Positions 9,033 to 20,396 are shown, numbered from the stretch's first letter. The stretch: 64,000 nucleotides of DNA from Auritidibacter ignavus (GCF_003703835.1 NZ_RDQR01000001.1:186001-250000); one strand, 5' to 3'. The notes: generated by a model not told the origin, from the sequence alone. Numbers and translations: made by a program.

Positions 9033-9965
9033 CTAGAACAAGGCCATTGCCAATTTCTTCCGAGATTCTCCCACGCGCGGGTCGTGATCGCCGACGATCT
9101 GATACAACTCGACCAGGTGTGCCCGGGCCGTCTCCCGGTCGTCACCAAAGTGGGAGGCAATAAATTTCACCAGACGGGTGAAGGCGTCCTCGACGTGACC
9201 TCCCAGCAGATCCAGATCGGCCACATCGATCTGGGCCTGGACGGCATCGGGATTCTCGGCTGCTGCGGTGCGGACCTGTTGGGCATCCATTGACTCGGTG
9301 CGTTGCAACAATTCGACGCGGGCCACCCCGGCTTTGGCGTGCTCGTCCCGGGGGTTTTGTTCCAAGACCCGCTGATAGGCCGCGATTGCACCGTGATAAT
9401 CGCCGGCGGCAACAGCATCTTCGGCCTCTTGCAAATGCGGTGGCAGGTGTCCTTCAGCGTCGGCTTCGGCTGCCACCAGTGGAGGAACTGAGCCCGACAG
9501 ACCGTTTTGGACTGCTACCGCGTTCAATTCATCCAACAGAGCCTTCATCTGCTCAGCAGGGGCCGGAGCATTGAGTAGCGGCATCGCTTGCCCACCCAGA
9601 ATGGCCAATACCATCGGAGCTTGGGCACCACCGAAGGCCTGCAAAATTTCGGGGTGCGTGTCGACGTTGACACGACCGGCGGCAATGCGTCCGGCGCGCG
9701 CATCGATTTCTGGAACCAGAGCCTGGTCAATCTGTGCCGAAACCTCATCGGTGGCCGAACGAGCCAGGTGAATGATGACCGGAACCTGATTGGTATGCTC
9801 CAACAATTGTTGCAGACCCTGCTGATCCATATCGGTCAGCACCCAGCTGGCCTCCGATCCACCATCCGCTCCCCCAGCGGGCGAACCGGGGCTCTGTTGC
9901 TGTAGTTGCGTCAGATCAACGGCTCCGCGCGATTGGGCGGGGGTGGCACCGGTGGATTCGGTCAT
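9033..9965 (-). CDS. YbbN/CnoX-like co-chaperone: thioredoxin fold plus TPR
   Basis: A 310-aa protein with a disordered Gln/Gly-rich N-terminus (1-55), a thioredoxin-like domain (~58-160) and a helical TPR-type C-terminal half containing EDAVAAGDYHGAIAAYQRVLEQNPRDEHAKAG. The position where thioredoxin carries CxxC reads ARSATDE, so it has no redox-active cysteines; the cis-proline loop (AQAPMVLAILGG) is kept. Family members are holdase-type chaperones that hand clients to GroEL or DnaK. The ATG at 9965 has AGGAG 9 nt upstream; the frame is open to 10031. It lies 80 nt downstream of the unknown membrane-protein gene. Confidence 0.86.
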   Translation of the reverse strand: MTESTGATPAQSRGAVDLTQLQQQSPGSPAGGADGGSEASWVLTDMDQQGLQQLLEHTNQVPVIIHLARSATDEVSAQIDQALVPEIDARAGRIAAGRVNVDTHPEILQAFGGAQAPMVLAILGGQAMPLLNAPAPAEQMKALLDELNAVAVQNGLSGSVPPLVAAEADAEGHLPPHLQEAEDAVAAGDYHGAIAAYQRVLEQNPRDEHAKAGVARVELLQRTESMDAQQVRTAAAENPDAVQAQIDVADLDLLGGHVEDAFTRLVKFIASHFGDDRETARAHLVELYQIVGDHDPRVGESRKKLAMALF

Positions 9966-10045
9966 CTGCAGGAACTCCTGTCGTCGGGGATTATTGCCCG
10001 TGGACACCCTGGGGCCACGAGACTCGATCACGTTCTGGGCTCAGT

Positions 10046-11878
10046 CTACTCACTGCTGGTTTCTGACAGCGATGAGGAATACCCCACGAGCTGAATTTCA
10101 CCCTCAGCCGGAATCAGCAGTGCCAGCTGTTCGCGGTACTTGAGTCGTACCTCGGTACTGTAGGTCCCCGCAGCGTCTTCCTCCGCTGTGGCTTCCTCGC
10201 CCTCGTCGGTGGCTGCTTCCTCGTCAGCGTTGTCAGAGTCGTCCAGCCCGGCAGCTACCTTGCCCACATTCACGGTGCCACCCTCTTCGGGAGTAAATGT
10301 CGTGGTCGACGAGCCCGCCCCCATCACCAACACCGAACCATCACTGAGTTTCAGTGCGGTCATCGACTCGTTATACAGGCTCCGCGTGTGAGAGACCTCA
10401 GTATTATTCTCCGACTGGGCGTCAACCTCTTGGCTTTGCAACTCATGAATTGCTTCGGTGTAGGCGTTATCGGCGACCCTGTCGGCTGCATCAGCCTCAG
10501 GGTCATCGAGATAGGCCACCACATCGGTCAAGGCATCCTTGGGTGAGGCCACCGCACCGGCGTCCTCATCCTCGGCTAATTCGGTCACGTCGGTATCGGT
10601 CAGGTCACCGGCCGGAATCTCCACACCGTCCAAGACCGGGGTATTCGCCACCAGCTGGTATTGTTCTCGGGCCGAGGGTTGAGTCAACGTCAATAATTGC
10701 GGGTATTGCGAGTCCTCATCGCTTTGCCCAGGCTCTGCGCCGGTGAGCACCATCATGGTGCGCGGGAACTGCTCCTCGGGTTCCATCCAGGCCCGTTGTA
10801 TTGAGTCCTCCGAAATCGGAACAGGCGAGGAAACCTCTTCATCAATACCTCGGTTGCGATAAATTTCAGAGCGCATGGTGCGAGCTTGGGCCTGCACTCG
10901 GTGACCGAGATCCTCGACGTTTTCGGAGGCGTCACCTTTTTCGACCGCAGAATTGATCCGTCCCAGGATGGTCTCGAGCTGATCCGGGAAGACCACCGGA
11001 ACCACGGCGTCCTCGGGCACCGCGGAGGCATCCTCATCAATCTGTGACTCCACCGGAGCATTATCGGGTTCCTCGGTGTTTTCTGCCTGTGCGGTGAGCA
11101 CCGAGGTGGTTGCCAGGATCATGCTGGTGATCACCAGCACAGCACTCACTCGGCCCAGGGTCGAGATCGATCCGGACCCTGATTCACCCGCAGCTGGCAC
11201 CTGCGCCTGCTCACGAGCCGGGGCACGGCCAGCAGCACGGCGTCCCGAAGGCTTTTTCTTCGCCTTGGACCGGAAACTCACCAGCGCCCAAATCAACAAG
11301 ATCAGCCCGATCAGCACCAGTACTACGCCGATCACCATCAGCGGAGTGACCCACGGCGATTCGGTCTCATCCGTCGCCCAGGTGACCGATAGCTCGGTGG
11401 GAGCAGGGGTGGTGCCATCGGTAGCAACTAACAGGGCCCAATCGCCTTCTTCCGGGGCGGCCCAGCGCTGAGTGACTTCACCCTCCACGGTCTGGGTAGC
11501 CATCCACAGATCAGAATTGACCGGATTGGGAACCTCAGATTCCCCCTCCACGGTTTCAACAGTCACCACCGGGTCGTCGCCGGAGTCGTCGATACCGGTG
11601 ATCTCGGTGTGAGCAGCATCGCCAACCCAGGCGTCAATATCCCGGCGCTGCCCCAGCATTAAGGTGAACTCGCCCTCACCGGTGAGCGTATATTCCGCCG
11701 TCTGATCGTCCTCCACCTCAATACCGGGGGTAATGATTGTCAGCGGCGCTTCCGAGTCGGAGGCCTCGACGCTGGCGGTTCTTTCCTCTGGGGGGGACCA
11801 GACGGTCTGCAACCCAACGGATACCACCATCGAGGCGATTCCGAGCACCAGAGACAAAATACCGAAAAAAACTTTCAC
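10046..11878 (-). CDS. Large exported/membrane protein of unknown function (possibly DUF8094-like C-terminus)
   Basis: A 610-aa membrane protein I do not recognise with certainty. Segment 1-25 is a signal anchor. A ~150-residue acidic beta-rich domain (30-175) follows, then a second membrane segment (TPLMVIGVVLVLIGLILLIW), a very basic loop (KAKKKPSGRRAAGRAPAR), a third hydrophobic stretch resembling a signal peptide (VLVITSMILATTSVLTAQA, ~245-263), and a 340-residue acidic extracellular domain. Topology therefore puts both folded domains outside. It looks like two exported proteins joined by a cytoplasmic linker. The GTG at 11878 has GGAAGAG upstream. Similar proteins occur in other Micrococcales, some with a DUF8094 annotation; that assignment is from memory and tentative. 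Confidence 0.7.
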   Translation of the reverse strand: MKVFFGILSLVLGIASMVVSVGLQTVWSPPEERTASVEASDSEAPLTIITPGIEVEDDQTAEYTLTGEGEFTLMLGQRRDIDAWVGDAAHTEITGIDDSGDDPVVTVETVEGESEVPNPVNSDLWMATQTVEGEVTQRWAAPEEGDWALLVATDGTTPAPTELSVTWATDETESPWVTPLMVIGVVLVLIGLILLIWALVSFRSKAKKKPSGRRAAGRAPAREQAQVPAAGESGSGSISTLGRVSAVLVITSMILATTSVLTAQAENTEEPDNAPVESQIDEDASAVPEDAVVPVVFPDQLETILGRINSAVEKGDASENVEDLGHRVQAQARTMRSEIYRNRGIDEEVSSPVPISEDSIQRAWMEPEEQFPRTMMVLTGAEPGQSDEDSQYPQLLTLTQPSAREQYQLVANTPVLDGVEIPAGDLTDTDVTELAEDEDAGAVASPKDALTDVVAYLDDPEADAADRVADNAYTEAIHELQSQEVDAQSENNTEVSHTRSLYNESMTALKLSDGSVLVMGAGSSTTTFTPEEGGTVNVGKVAAGLDDSDNADEEAATDEGEEATAEEDAAGTYSTEVRLKYREQLALLIPAEGEIQLVGYSSSLSETSSE

Positions 11879-12019
11879 CTTGATCTCTTCCAGATCTCTG
11901 AACGGTCACGACAGTTCCACTTAGTTTAGCGTGGATCCATCCCTAGCGAACGCACCTGCTTACCCAACACGTCGGCATCGGACACCGGTAAGGTACTGTG
12001 CACAGCCGTTGCCGTAGCG

Positions 12020-12025
12020 TACCGT
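12020..12025 (+). promoter_or_regulatory. Possible -10 box of AI-2E family gene (leaderless)
   Basis: TACCGT is followed by 7 nt and then the GTG start. TGTGCA at 11997-12002, 17 nt upstream, is a poor -35. This is weaker than the pncB and argS cases. Confidence 0.35.
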
Positions 12026-12032
12026 ATGAACC

Positions 12033-13271
12033 GTGAATCCCGAAGAGTCCGCCTCATCCTCCCAGCGCCCCGGGCTGCTCGGCCGCCTGAAATCCGGCGT
12101 TCGATCCGTGCGCGATCGATTGCCGTCACGGCCACCCCGACCACGATTTACGGTGGATGATCCTCCCGCTACATCGCAACCGGAGTCAGGCTCTACTCCC
12201 ACCGAGACCGAGACCGAGACCGAGGCCTTACCCACCTATAGCGCCCGTCCCATCCAGACCGGTTTCATGGTGACCATCGGGGTCGGCATCGCCTTAGCGC
12301 TGTACTGGGTCCTGTCCAATAACTGGCAACTGGTGGTGTGGATTCTGGCCGCATTGTTCATCACCCTGGGCCTGGACCCGGTGGTGCGCAAGATCGTCCA
12401 CTGGGGCGCACCCCGCTCGGTGGGTGTGTTGATCGCGGTGGTGTTACTTTTGGCGGTCTTTGCCCTGCTGATGTGGATTCTGATCCCCACCGTGGTCACC
12501 CAAACTGCTGATTTCATCCAGCAGATCCCTCAGCTGGTCACCGACTTCTTAGAATCGGACATCTTCCAACGATTGGATGACCAATTTGATCTGAGGAGTA
12601 CCGCGTTCACCGAACTGAATCGTTTTGTCAGTAACACCGATAATGTCACTCGACTCGCCGGTGGCCTCTTCGGGGTCGGTACCGCGATCATCAACACGGG
12701 TTTCTCGGTGCTGATTGTGATCGTTCTCACGCTGTATTTTTTGGTTTCCCTGCCCTCGATTAAGTTCTGGGCCCACCGCTTGGTCCCCTACAGCCGGCGT
12801 CGTCGTACCGAGGAACTATCGGAAAAAATCACCCGGTCCGTCGGCAATTACGTGATCGGTCAAACGGTTGTGGCCACCTTGAACGGTATTGTCGCCTTCA
12901 CCGCGGTGAGCATTGCCGGGCTTCCCTTTTCGGCCTTGTTGGCCACCTTCGCCGGGTTCATGGCGTTCATCCCTCTGGTCGGGGCGGTGATCGGTGGCAC
13001 CGTGATTACTCTGCTGGCGTTGCTGACCGGCTGGCAATCAGCTTTGATCTTCGCCATCATCTACTTCATCTATCTACAGGTCGAGGCCTACCTGGTCTCA
13101 CCGAGAGTGATGCGACGGGCGGTTTCCATCCCGTCCTCGGTTGCGGTGATTGCCGTGATCGCCGGAGGCTCATTGCTGGGCGTGCTGGGCGCGCTGATGG
13201 CCATTCCGATTGCCGCAGCGATCATGACGCTGATCAAAGAGGTGCTCATCCCTCGGCAAGATGCGCACTAA
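12033..13271 (+). CDS. AI-2E family transporter (PerM/YdiK-like permease)
   Basis: A 412-aa inner-membrane protein. Residues 1-75 are cytoplasmic and disordered, with a TETETETE run coded by four ACCGAG repeats (near 12203-12226). About eight membrane segments follow, starting at TGFMVTIGVGIALALYWVL. The family's hallmark region is present (VGNYVIGQTVVATLNGIVAF, then AGFMAFIPLVGAVIGGTVI and YFIYLQVEAYLVSPRVM). Despite the name, most members have unproven substrates. The GTG start at 12033 lies 7 nt after a TACCGT box and has no Shine-Dalgarno sequence, so it may be leaderless. It converges with, and overlaps by 4 nt, the zinc-ribbon gene. Confidence 0.88.
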   Translation: MNPEESASSSQRPGLLGRLKSGVRSVRDRLPSRPPRPRFTVDDPPATSQPESGSTPTETETETEALPTYSARPIQTGFMVTIGVGIALALYWVLSNNWQLVVWILAALFITLGLDPVVRKIVHWGAPRSVGVLIAVVLLLAVFALLMWILIPTVVTQTADFIQQIPQLVTDFLESDIFQRLDDQFDLRSTAFTELNRFVSNTDNVTRLAGGLFGVGTAIINTGFSVLIVIVLTLYFLVSLPSIKFWAHRLVPYSRRRRTEELSEKITRSVGNYVIGQTVVATLNGIVAFTAVSIAGLPFSALLATFAGFMAFIPLVGAVIGGTVITLLALLTGWQSALIFAIIYFIYLQVEAYLVSPRVMRRAVSIPSSVAVIAVIAGGSLLGVLGALMAIPIAAAIMTLIKEVLIPRQDAH

Positions 13272-13624
13272 AGTCCGAGATCCTGGCGACGATTTGTCCA
13301 ACACGCTCGGTGCCAGTGCCGACGGTATTCCCCGGCCTGTTCATCGCCCATAATCCAATCCGCCCGCCAGGCCACCACGTGGGCTTGACCGGTCGGAATC
13401 CGGCGGAGACATCCCGGGCAGGTATAAGTCTTCACGGCCCGCCACGACGGAATCTCGCGCACATGCCAGTCCCCGCTGGCACTGTGTTCCAGCCGATAAT
13501 TGGGGTCCAGCCCTTTCATTCCCCACTCTGGGCGATGCCCGTGTTGCTTGGTACGCTTGACACCCCGGCCAGACTTGTGGCGCTGAGACTGGCGCGGGCG
13601 GTTTCTGCGGGGCACGATGCCCAT
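13268..13624 (-). CDS. Small conserved zinc-ribbon-like protein beside nucS
   Basis: A 118-aa basic protein with an Arg/Lys-rich N-terminus ([16 protein letters not shown]) and a C-terminal cluster of possible zinc ligands: CPGC near residue 78, then HVVAW and HWHRACW. Homologues divergent from nucS are often auto-labelled ATP/GTP-binding protein, but no P-loop is visible. The ATG at 13624 is divergent from nucS (84 nt apart). Metal binding and nucleic-acid binding are inferred from composition; function unknown. Confidence 0.75.
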   Translation of the reverse strand: MGIVPRRNRPRQSQRHKSGRGVKRTKQHGHRPEWGMKGLDPNYRLEHSASGDWHVREIPSWRAVKTYTCPGCLRRIPTGQAHVVAWRADWIMGDEQAGEYRRHWHRACWTNRRQDLGL

Positions 13625-13694
13625 TGTGTCATATTCACCCGTGCGCGCCCAGCGCCGCCCGCTCTGCCGACTCGTGCAGGTGGTGGCCCCGCGG

Positions 13695-13700
13695 TACACT
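13695..13700 (+). promoter_or_regulatory. Predicted -10 box of nucS (leaderless)
   Basis: TACACT is followed by 7 nt (GGCCTGC) and the nucS GTG. No Shine-Dalgarno sequence fits in the gap. No clear -35 element. Confidence 0.45.
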
Positions 13701-13707
13701 GGCCTGC

Positions 13708-14403
13708 GTGCGCTTAGTAATTGCCGAATGCTCCGTGATCTACCAGGGTCGGCTCCGTGCCTATCTGCCCCGGGCTAAACGTGTGCTGATGCTCAAAGCC
13801 GACGGTTCCGTCCTCGTCCATTCTGACGGGGGAAGCTATAAACCGCTCAATTGGATGTCTCCCCCAGCAACACTCCGCCCGACCCCGGTCAACAACACGC
13901 AACGAGAAGAAGGCATCCAACAGATCTGGACGGTGCAGTCAACTAAGTCCGACGACCGGCTCCTGATCCACCTCTACGAGGTCCTCGATGAGCACACCTA
14001 CGAATTAGGCCACGACCCGGGCTTGGAAAAAGACGGGGTCGAGGCCGATTTGCAACGCCTGCTGGCCGAACAGATCGACACCTTAGGCCCGGGACACACA
14101 CTGGTCCGGCGCGAGTATATGACAGCCATTGGACCGATCGATATTGTCGCGAAATCCCCCCACGGAACCACCGTGGCCGTGGAGCTGAAACGCCGGGGAG
14201 ATATAGACGGTGTGGAACAACTTACCCGGTATGTGGAGCTACTCAACCGTGACCCACTCTTGGCCCCGGTCGAAGGCGTCTTTGCTGCCCAACTGATCAA
14301 ACCGCAGGCTCGGGTGCTGGCCGAAGACCGTGGCTTCCGCTGTGTCACTCTCGACTACGACGCAATGCGAGGCGTCGACGATGCCGAATCCCGCCTTTTC
14401 TAA
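13708..14403 (+). CDS. nucS: Mismatch-specific endonuclease NucS/EndoMS
   Basis: The non-canonical mismatch-repair nuclease that replaces MutS/MutL in most Actinobacteria; it cuts both strands at mismatches such as G-T and G-G. The 231-aa protein starts [16 protein letters not shown], as in homologues, giving GTG 13708. The RecB-like catalytic core is intact: [12 protein letters not shown] (Asp), [27 protein letters not shown] (Glu-x-Lys). The C-terminus ends ESRLF, a beta-clamp-binding tail. The final 23 nt overlap the start of the downstream amidohydrolase gene. Confidence 0.96.
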   Translation: MRLVIAECSVIYQGRLRAYLPRAKRVLMLKADGSVLVHSDGGSYKPLNWMSPPATLRPTPVNNTQREEGIQQIWTVQSTKSDDRLLIHLYEVLDEHTYELGHDPGLEKDGVEADLQRLLAEQIDTLGPGHTLVRREYMTAIGPIDIVAKSPHGTTVAVELKRRGDIDGVEQLTRYVELLNRDPLLAPVEGVFAAQLIKPQARVLAEDRGFRCVTLDYDAMRGVDDAESRLF

Positions 14404-15358
14404 CGCCACCTCTCAGCACGAATCAGCTCGGCACGGAGTGGCTGACGGCCATATTCACGGCTTTGCGGGCGTGGATTTTGCGACCTCTCCGCTCGAGCGC
14501 GTTCTGGACTGCATCCAACACCTGAACGACCGCGGAACCCGGCATATCATCGCAACATTACCCACCATGGCCCCGCAGGCACTGCTCCGCCGGGTAGTCC
14601 AGCTCTCCCCCCTGGTTGACCGTCAACAGCTAGCCGGTCTTCATCTCGAAGGACCTTTTCTCAGCCCTGCAGCAGCCGGAGCGCATCCGTCGGCGTTGCT
14701 ATTGACCGGTGACCAGCCCGAGGCCCGCGAACTGCTGAATCAGCTCGAGGTGATTCAGCAGCGTGCTCACCGGCCGGTGACCGTCATGACAATTGCTCCC
14801 GAGCTTCCCGGCGCCCAAGAAGTGATCGACCGTCTGCTGGCCATGGGAATTTCGCCGAGTCTTGGGCACACGGCCTGTTCGGAGCGGGAGTTTGTGACCG
14901 CTTGTGAGCGGATCACAGACAAGCTGCACGCACCGGTGCGTATCACGCACCTGTTCAACGCGATGCCGAGGTTCCACCATCGCGACCCCGGTCTTCTGCC
15001 GGCTATCTATCGGCTCGCGACCGGCGGGGAGGCCATCGTGGAACTCATCGCCGATACCCATCACGTTCATCCGCGCGCCGTGCAATGGTGCTTTGAACTG
15101 TTTGCTGATGCCATCACATTGGTTTCAGATGCCTCAGCGGCAACCTTTCCCGCTGGTGGTCACACCCTCGCGGAAACAACGGGCTATCATATGGGGCCGA
15201 TTATGCTTTCCCGCGATCCCCACCGCAATCTTGCGACCGTCGCCGGGCGCAACACGTTGGCCTCGGGAGCCTGCGATGTTCCCGAACAGCTTCAACGCCT
15301 CAGACGGGCCGGAGGGATTCCGGACGCAGAGCTGACCGCTGCCGCGTGTCGGCTCTAA
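14381..15358 (+). CDS. NagA-like N-acetylglucosamine-6-phosphate deacetylase lacking the N-terminal beta domain
   Basis: An amidohydrolase-superfamily protein whose catalytic barrel matches NagA: metal-site HIH in [10 protein letters not shown], the Glu in [10 protein letters not shown], His in SLGHTACS, the ITHLFNAMP motif, His in TRHVHP-type ADTHHVHP, and catalytic Asp in TLVSDASAA. At 325 aa it is about 50 residues short: NagA normally begins with a small beta-sandwich half-domain before the barrel, and here the metal motif is already at residue ~22. The ATG at 14381 is inside the nucS end; the frame upstream (to 14330) has no beta-domain sequence. There is no nagB or PTS gene nearby. The exact substrate is inferred. 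Confidence 0.82.
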   Translation: MPNPAFSNATSQHESARHGVADGHIHGFAGVDFATSPLERVLDCIQHLNDRGTRHIIATLPTMAPQALLRRVVQLSPLVDRQQLAGLHLEGPFLSPAAAGAHPSALLLTGDQPEARELLNQLEVIQQRAHRPVTVMTIAPELPGAQEVIDRLLAMGISPSLGHTACSEREFVTACERITDKLHAPVRITHLFNAMPRFHHRDPGLLPAIYRLATGGEAIVELIADTHHVHPRAVQWCFELFADAITLVSDASAATFPAGGHTLAETTGYHMGPIMLSRDPHRNLATVAGRNTLASGACDVPEQLQRLRRAGGIPDAELTAAACRL

Positions 15359-15403
15359 AGCGTGCCCAACGCCGGCCACAGGCTCGGGACGGACAAGGTA
15401 TGT

Positions 15404-15894
15404 TTAGAAATACCTGCGACGCTGGACGCGCTCGGGGGCCTCACGCCAGTGACCGATTCCAACAGCTGGCCCGGATTCGTGCCAGGTCGTCAGCTCAGCG
15501 CAGTGATCAGCCGAGAGCGCCAGCGTTATCCGGGCTCCAGAGTCTAGGTCCAGTAGTTCCAGGCGAACATCTGAACCGGTGCGGTGGTCACTGGTGTCAC
15601 GGTGTAGTTCCAAGACGTGGCGAGCCACCGAAAAATAAAATACGGTAGGGGCGAGATGGACCACACCGCCAGTACTTCCACGCTGGACTCATGGTACGAG
15701 ACCACCACGCCTCGGGCCGTCGCCAGCTTCTCGCCCCCAACGGCAGTGAGCGCCTTGGCCGGGAAGGTACCGGGTGTTTTCAGCAGGGTTCGTCGCCGCC
15801 AGGCGATGATCCCTAATAACACCAGGCTGATTGCTATCACCAGGGCGAAAACCCAGGCCAGCACCAGCCCGATCGTCCCTACGCTATCGGCCAA
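15404..15894 (-). pseudogene. DUF2550 membrane protein gene, apparently frameshifted
   Basis: This gene follows atpC, where a DUF2550 gene is expected. The first frame starts at a TTG (15894) and gives one membrane helix (residues ~7-29) and the conserved start of the globular domain, ending in sense at AVWSISPLPYFIF. The frame then loses similarity and stops at 15544. The second frame (15404 to ~15664) carries the rest: SVARHVLELHRDTS, RLELLDLDSGARITLAL, CAELTTWHES. The two join at a run of five T (plus-strand A run 15631-15635). One extra T would restore a ~162-aa protein. Sequencing error, recent mutation or programmed slippage cannot be told apart here. Confidence 0.75.
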
Positions 15895-15933
15895 GGCACC
15901 TCACTGAGCTGAATGTTCTTCTGCGTTGTGGAG

Positions 15934-16221
15934 TTAGGCACTCGGTTGTGACTCGTGCAGGCGCGCCTGCGTGGCAGCCAAGGTGACGCGATTTTCGTGA
16001 ACAGAGAAGAACCCCCCGGATGCCTCTGCCACCACTGCAGACCCGTCGGCGGTCTCCACAACGACTTCACCATCACCCAGCACCGCCAGCATCGGGGTGT
16101 GGCCGGGAAGGATCCCGACCTCACCGTCAATGGTGCGAGCCGAGACAGACCGTGCCTGCCCCGACCACACCTGGTGGTCCTCAGCGACGATTTCGACGTT
16201 GAGAATATTCTCGTCAGCCAT
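15934..16221 (-). CDS. atpC: ATP synthase F1 epsilon subunit
   Basis: Central-stalk subunit that couples rotation to catalysis and restrains ATP hydrolysis. The 95-aa protein has the N-terminal beta sandwich (LNVEIVAEDHQVWSGQARSV, GEVGILPGHTPMLAVL) but stops soon after ENRVTLAATQA, so the C-terminal two-helix arm seen in E. coli is largely missing. Short epsilon subunits are normal in Actinobacteria. Three nt separate it from atpD. Last structural gene of the operon. Confidence 0.96.
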   Translation of the reverse strand: MADENILNVEIVAEDHQVWSGQARSVSARTIDGEVGILPGHTPMLAVLGDGEVVVETADGSAVVAEASGGFFSVHENRVTLAATQARLHESQPSA

Positions 16222-16224
16222 GGA

Positions 16225-17706
<1,482 letters not shown>

Positions 17707-17727
17707 TTAGGTTTTTCGGGTTCGAAC

Positions 17728-18618
17728 TTAGCCCAGAGCGTCTGCACCGGCGATCAGCTCGGTGAGTTCCTGAGTAATGGAAGCCTGGCGTGCATTGTTC
17801 ATTTCCAACGTGTACTCGCGGATCAAATCCGTGGCGTTGTCACCAGCCGACTTCATAGCCCGCTGACGCGACGCCAGCTCGGAAGCCGAAGCCTGGAGCA
17901 TGGCCGAAAAAATGCGAGACTCGATGTACTTGGGCAACAACGCGTCCAACACCTGCTCAGGATCGGGCTCGTACTCGTACAGTGGCAACAGCTCAGTTTC
18001 TTCGGTGACCTCTTCTTCCACAACTTCCAGCGGCAACAACCGCACGACCGTCGGGACCTGGGAGACCAGCGACCTGAACTCGGTGAACACGACGTGGATC
18101 TCGTCAACACCACCTTGATCGGTATCGGTCAGGAAGGCATCAACGAGAGTTTCGCCCACCTCTTTGGCGGTGGAAAATTCTGGGTTGTCGGTGTTACCGG
18201 TCCAGAGCTTTTTGTATTCGCGACGACGGAAATCGAAGTAGGCCTGAGCCTTTCGGCCGATCAGGTAAAGATCGGCTTCTTTGTTCTCGGACTTCAACCG
18301 CTCTAGCAGTTCCTCGGCGTGCCGTAGTACGTTGGCCGAATAAGCACCGGCCATACCGCGGTCAGCGGCCATGATCAGTACTGCCGACCGGGTGGGATTT
18401 TCCACCTCGGAGGTCAGCACGTGATCGATGTCCTGCTGAGAGCTCACCGCAGATACCGCACGAGTAATGGCATTAGCGTACGGAGTCGAAGCAGCCACGC
18501 GCTCACGCGCTTTACCAATACGCGAGGTAGCGATCAGCTCCATCGCGTTGAAGATTTTGCGCATGGAACCTGTCGAGGCGATCTTTTGGCGATACACCCG
18601 AATGTCAGATGCTGACAT
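17728..18618 (-). CDS. atpG: ATP synthase F1 gamma subunit
   Basis: Rotor shaft of F1. The N-terminal helix starts [33 protein letters not shown] (family signature for residues contacting the alpha/beta ring), and the C-terminal helix ends with [34 protein letters not shown]. At 296 aa it is of usual actinobacterial length and includes an acidic insert around [26 protein letters not shown] lies upstream of the ATG at 18618. 62 nt separate it from atpA. Confidence 0.97.
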   Translation of the reverse strand: MSASDIRVYRQKIASTGSMRKIFNAMELIATSRIGKARERVAASTPYANAITRAVSAVSSQQDIDHVLTSEVENPTRSAVLIMAADRGMAGAYSANVLRHAEELLERLKSENKEADLYLIGRKAQAYFDFRRREYKKLWTGNTDNPEFSTAKEVGETLVDAFLTDTDQGGVDEIHVVFTEFRSLVSQVPTVVRLLPLEVVEEEVTEETELLPLYEYEPDPEQVLDALLPKYIESRIFSAMLQASASELASRQRAMKSAGDNATDLIREYTLEMNNARQASITQELTELIAGADALG

Positions 18619-18680
18619 GCTTGTCCTTTCTGGCTAACTAGCAGGAGGGTCTGGATCAGACCAGGTGACTAGCTAGCTGT

Positions 18681-20318
18681 TCAGCGCTTCTGCTTGACGA
18701 TCTTTTCCTGCGAGATGCTCTCATCGGCCATGGCCTCGTGTTCCTCGTGACCCGGCTGCACCTGGGAGTCGTTGCCCTGAGCGAGGAAGTTCTTTTTGAA
18801 GCTCTCCACCTCGGTCTTCAGCGTATCGACAATCTCGTCGGACAGCTTGCCGGTTTCGGCGATCTGTGCGGGAACTGAGGTCTGGCGACGCATGTGATCG
18901 ATGAACTCACGCTCAAAGCGCGACACGTCCTCGACCGGCACCTCGTCCAAGTGGCCCTGCGAGCCGGCCCAGATCGAAACAACCTGGTCCTCCACCGGGT
19001 AGGGAGTGTACTGCGGCTGCTTGAGCAACTCCATCAGGCGGGCGCCACGGGCCAGCTGGCGACGGGTTGCCGGGTCCAGGTCGGAAGCGAACATCGAAAA
19101 AGCTTCCATGTCGCGATACTGAGCCAAGTCCAGTTTCAAGGTGCCCGAGACCTTCTTCAGTGCCTTGGTCTGAGCGGAACCACCCACGCGCGACACCGAG
19201 ATGCCCACATCAACAGCTGGACGCTGGTTAGCGTTGAACAGATCAGACTGCAAGAAGATCTGGCCGTCGGTAATGGAGATGACGTTGGTCGGAATGAACG
19301 CGGAAACGTCGTTCGCTTTAGTTTCCACAATCGGCAGGCCGGTCATGGACCCGCCACCAAGTTCATCGGAGACCTTGGCACAACGTTCCAGCAACCGGGA
19401 GTGCAAGTAGAACACGTCACCGGGGTACGCTTCACGTCCCGGAGGACGACGCAACAGCAACGAGACCGCACGGTAAGCATCGGCCTGCTTGGTGAGGTCA
19501 TCAAAGATAATCAGCACGTGCTTGCCGTTGTACATCCAGTGCTGACCAATAGCGGAACCGGCGTATGGGGCCAGGTACTTAATACCTGCCGGGTCGGATG
19601 CCGGGGAGGCCACGATCGTGGTGTATTCCAGTGCGCCGTGCTCTTCAAGGGTCTGGCGAACCGAGGCAATGGTGGAGGCCTTCTGGCCCACGGCTACGTA
19701 GATGCAACGGACCTGTTTGGTGGGGTCACCAGACTCCCAGTTGGCCTTCTGGTTCAGGATGGTGTCCACGGCAATCGCGGTCTTACCGGTCTGACGGTCG
19801 CCAATGATCAGCTGACGCTGGCCACGGCCAATCGGGATCATCGCGTCAATAGCTTTCATACCGGTCTGAAGGGGCTCTTCCACCGATTTACGCTCGGTCA
19901 CACCGGGAGCCTGAGCTTCCAGCGGACGAGTGGTCTCCGCGGTGATCTCACCGAGGTTATCGATCGCGTTACCCAGCGGGTCCACCACACGACCGAGGAA
20001 GTTGTCGCCGACGGGAACCGAGAGCACCTCGCCGGTCCGACGTACTTCCATACCTTCTTCAATGCCCTGGAATTCACCCAGCACCACCGCACCGATTTCG
20101 CGGGGGTCCAGGTTCTGGGCCAGGCCCATCACACCGTTTTCAAAACGTAGTAGCTCGTTGGCCATCGCGGAGGGCAAGCCCTCCACGCGGGCAATTCCGT
20201 CAGCAGCTGAAATGACGTAGCCGACTTCAACACGCTCGGTGTCGGAAGGTTCATACGACTCAGCGAACTCGCTGAGGGCATTGCGGACGTCATCAGCGTT
20301 GATGGTCAAGTCGGCCAT
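18681..20318 (-). CDS. atpA: ATP synthase F1 alpha subunit
   Basis: Non-catalytic nucleotide-binding subunit of F1. Visible are the Walker [16 protein letters not shown] (~residue 172), [15 protein letters not shown], the [21 protein letters not shown] block, and [15 protein letters not shown] with the arginine finger. The 545-aa protein has the ~30-residue charged C-terminal extension ([15 protein letters not shown] to the end) typical of Actinobacteria; in mycobacteria that tail suppresses ATP hydrolysis, and the same role here is an inference. Confidence 0.98.
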   Translation of the reverse strand: MADLTINADDVRNALSEFAESYEPSDTERVEVGYVISAADGIARVEGLPSAMANELLRFENGVMGLAQNLDPREIGAVVLGEFQGIEEGMEVRRTGEVLSVPVGDNFLGRVVDPLGNAIDNLGEITAETTRPLEAQAPGVTERKSVEEPLQTGMKAIDAMIPIGRGQRQLIIGDRQTGKTAIAVDTILNQKANWESGDPTKQVRCIYVAVGQKASTIASVRQTLEEHGALEYTTIVASPASDPAGIKYLAPYAGSAIGQHWMYNGKHVLIIFDDLTKQADAYRAVSLLLRRPPGREAYPGDVFYLHSRLLERCAKVSDELGGGSMTGLPIVETKANDVSAFIPTNVISITDGQIFLQSDLFNANQRPAVDVGISVSRVGGSAQTKALKKVSGTLKLDLAQYRDMEAFSMFASDLDPATRRQLARGARLMELLKQPQYTPYPVEDQVVSIWAGSQGHLDEVPVEDVSRFEREFIDHMRRQTSVPAQIAETGKLSDEIVDTLKTEVESFKKNFLAQGNDSQVQPGHEEHEAMADESISQEKIVKQKR

Positions 20319-20396
20319 CTGCAGTCCCTGCTCTCTTCATCTCTGGTTGCTCTGCTAGCGGCAACCTCAGGTTGTCAATCTTGTCGAGTGCCGGTC

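Noticed and set aside
12203-12226. ACCGAG hexamer repeats as a phase-variable microsatellite
   Set aside because: Only four units and in multiples of three, so changes would not shift the frame; it simply encodes a TETETETE linker.
15625-15645. Classical programmed -1 frameshift site in DUF2550
   Set aside because: The T run fits slippage, but the heptamer does not follow X-XXY-YYZ in the incoming frame and I saw no convincing downstream stem; mutation or sequencing error is simpler.
18894-20150. 418-codon plus-strand open frame opposite atpA
   Set aside because: It lies wholly antisense to a high-confidence ATP synthase gene, has no family similarity, and long antisense frames are expected in GC-rich DNA.
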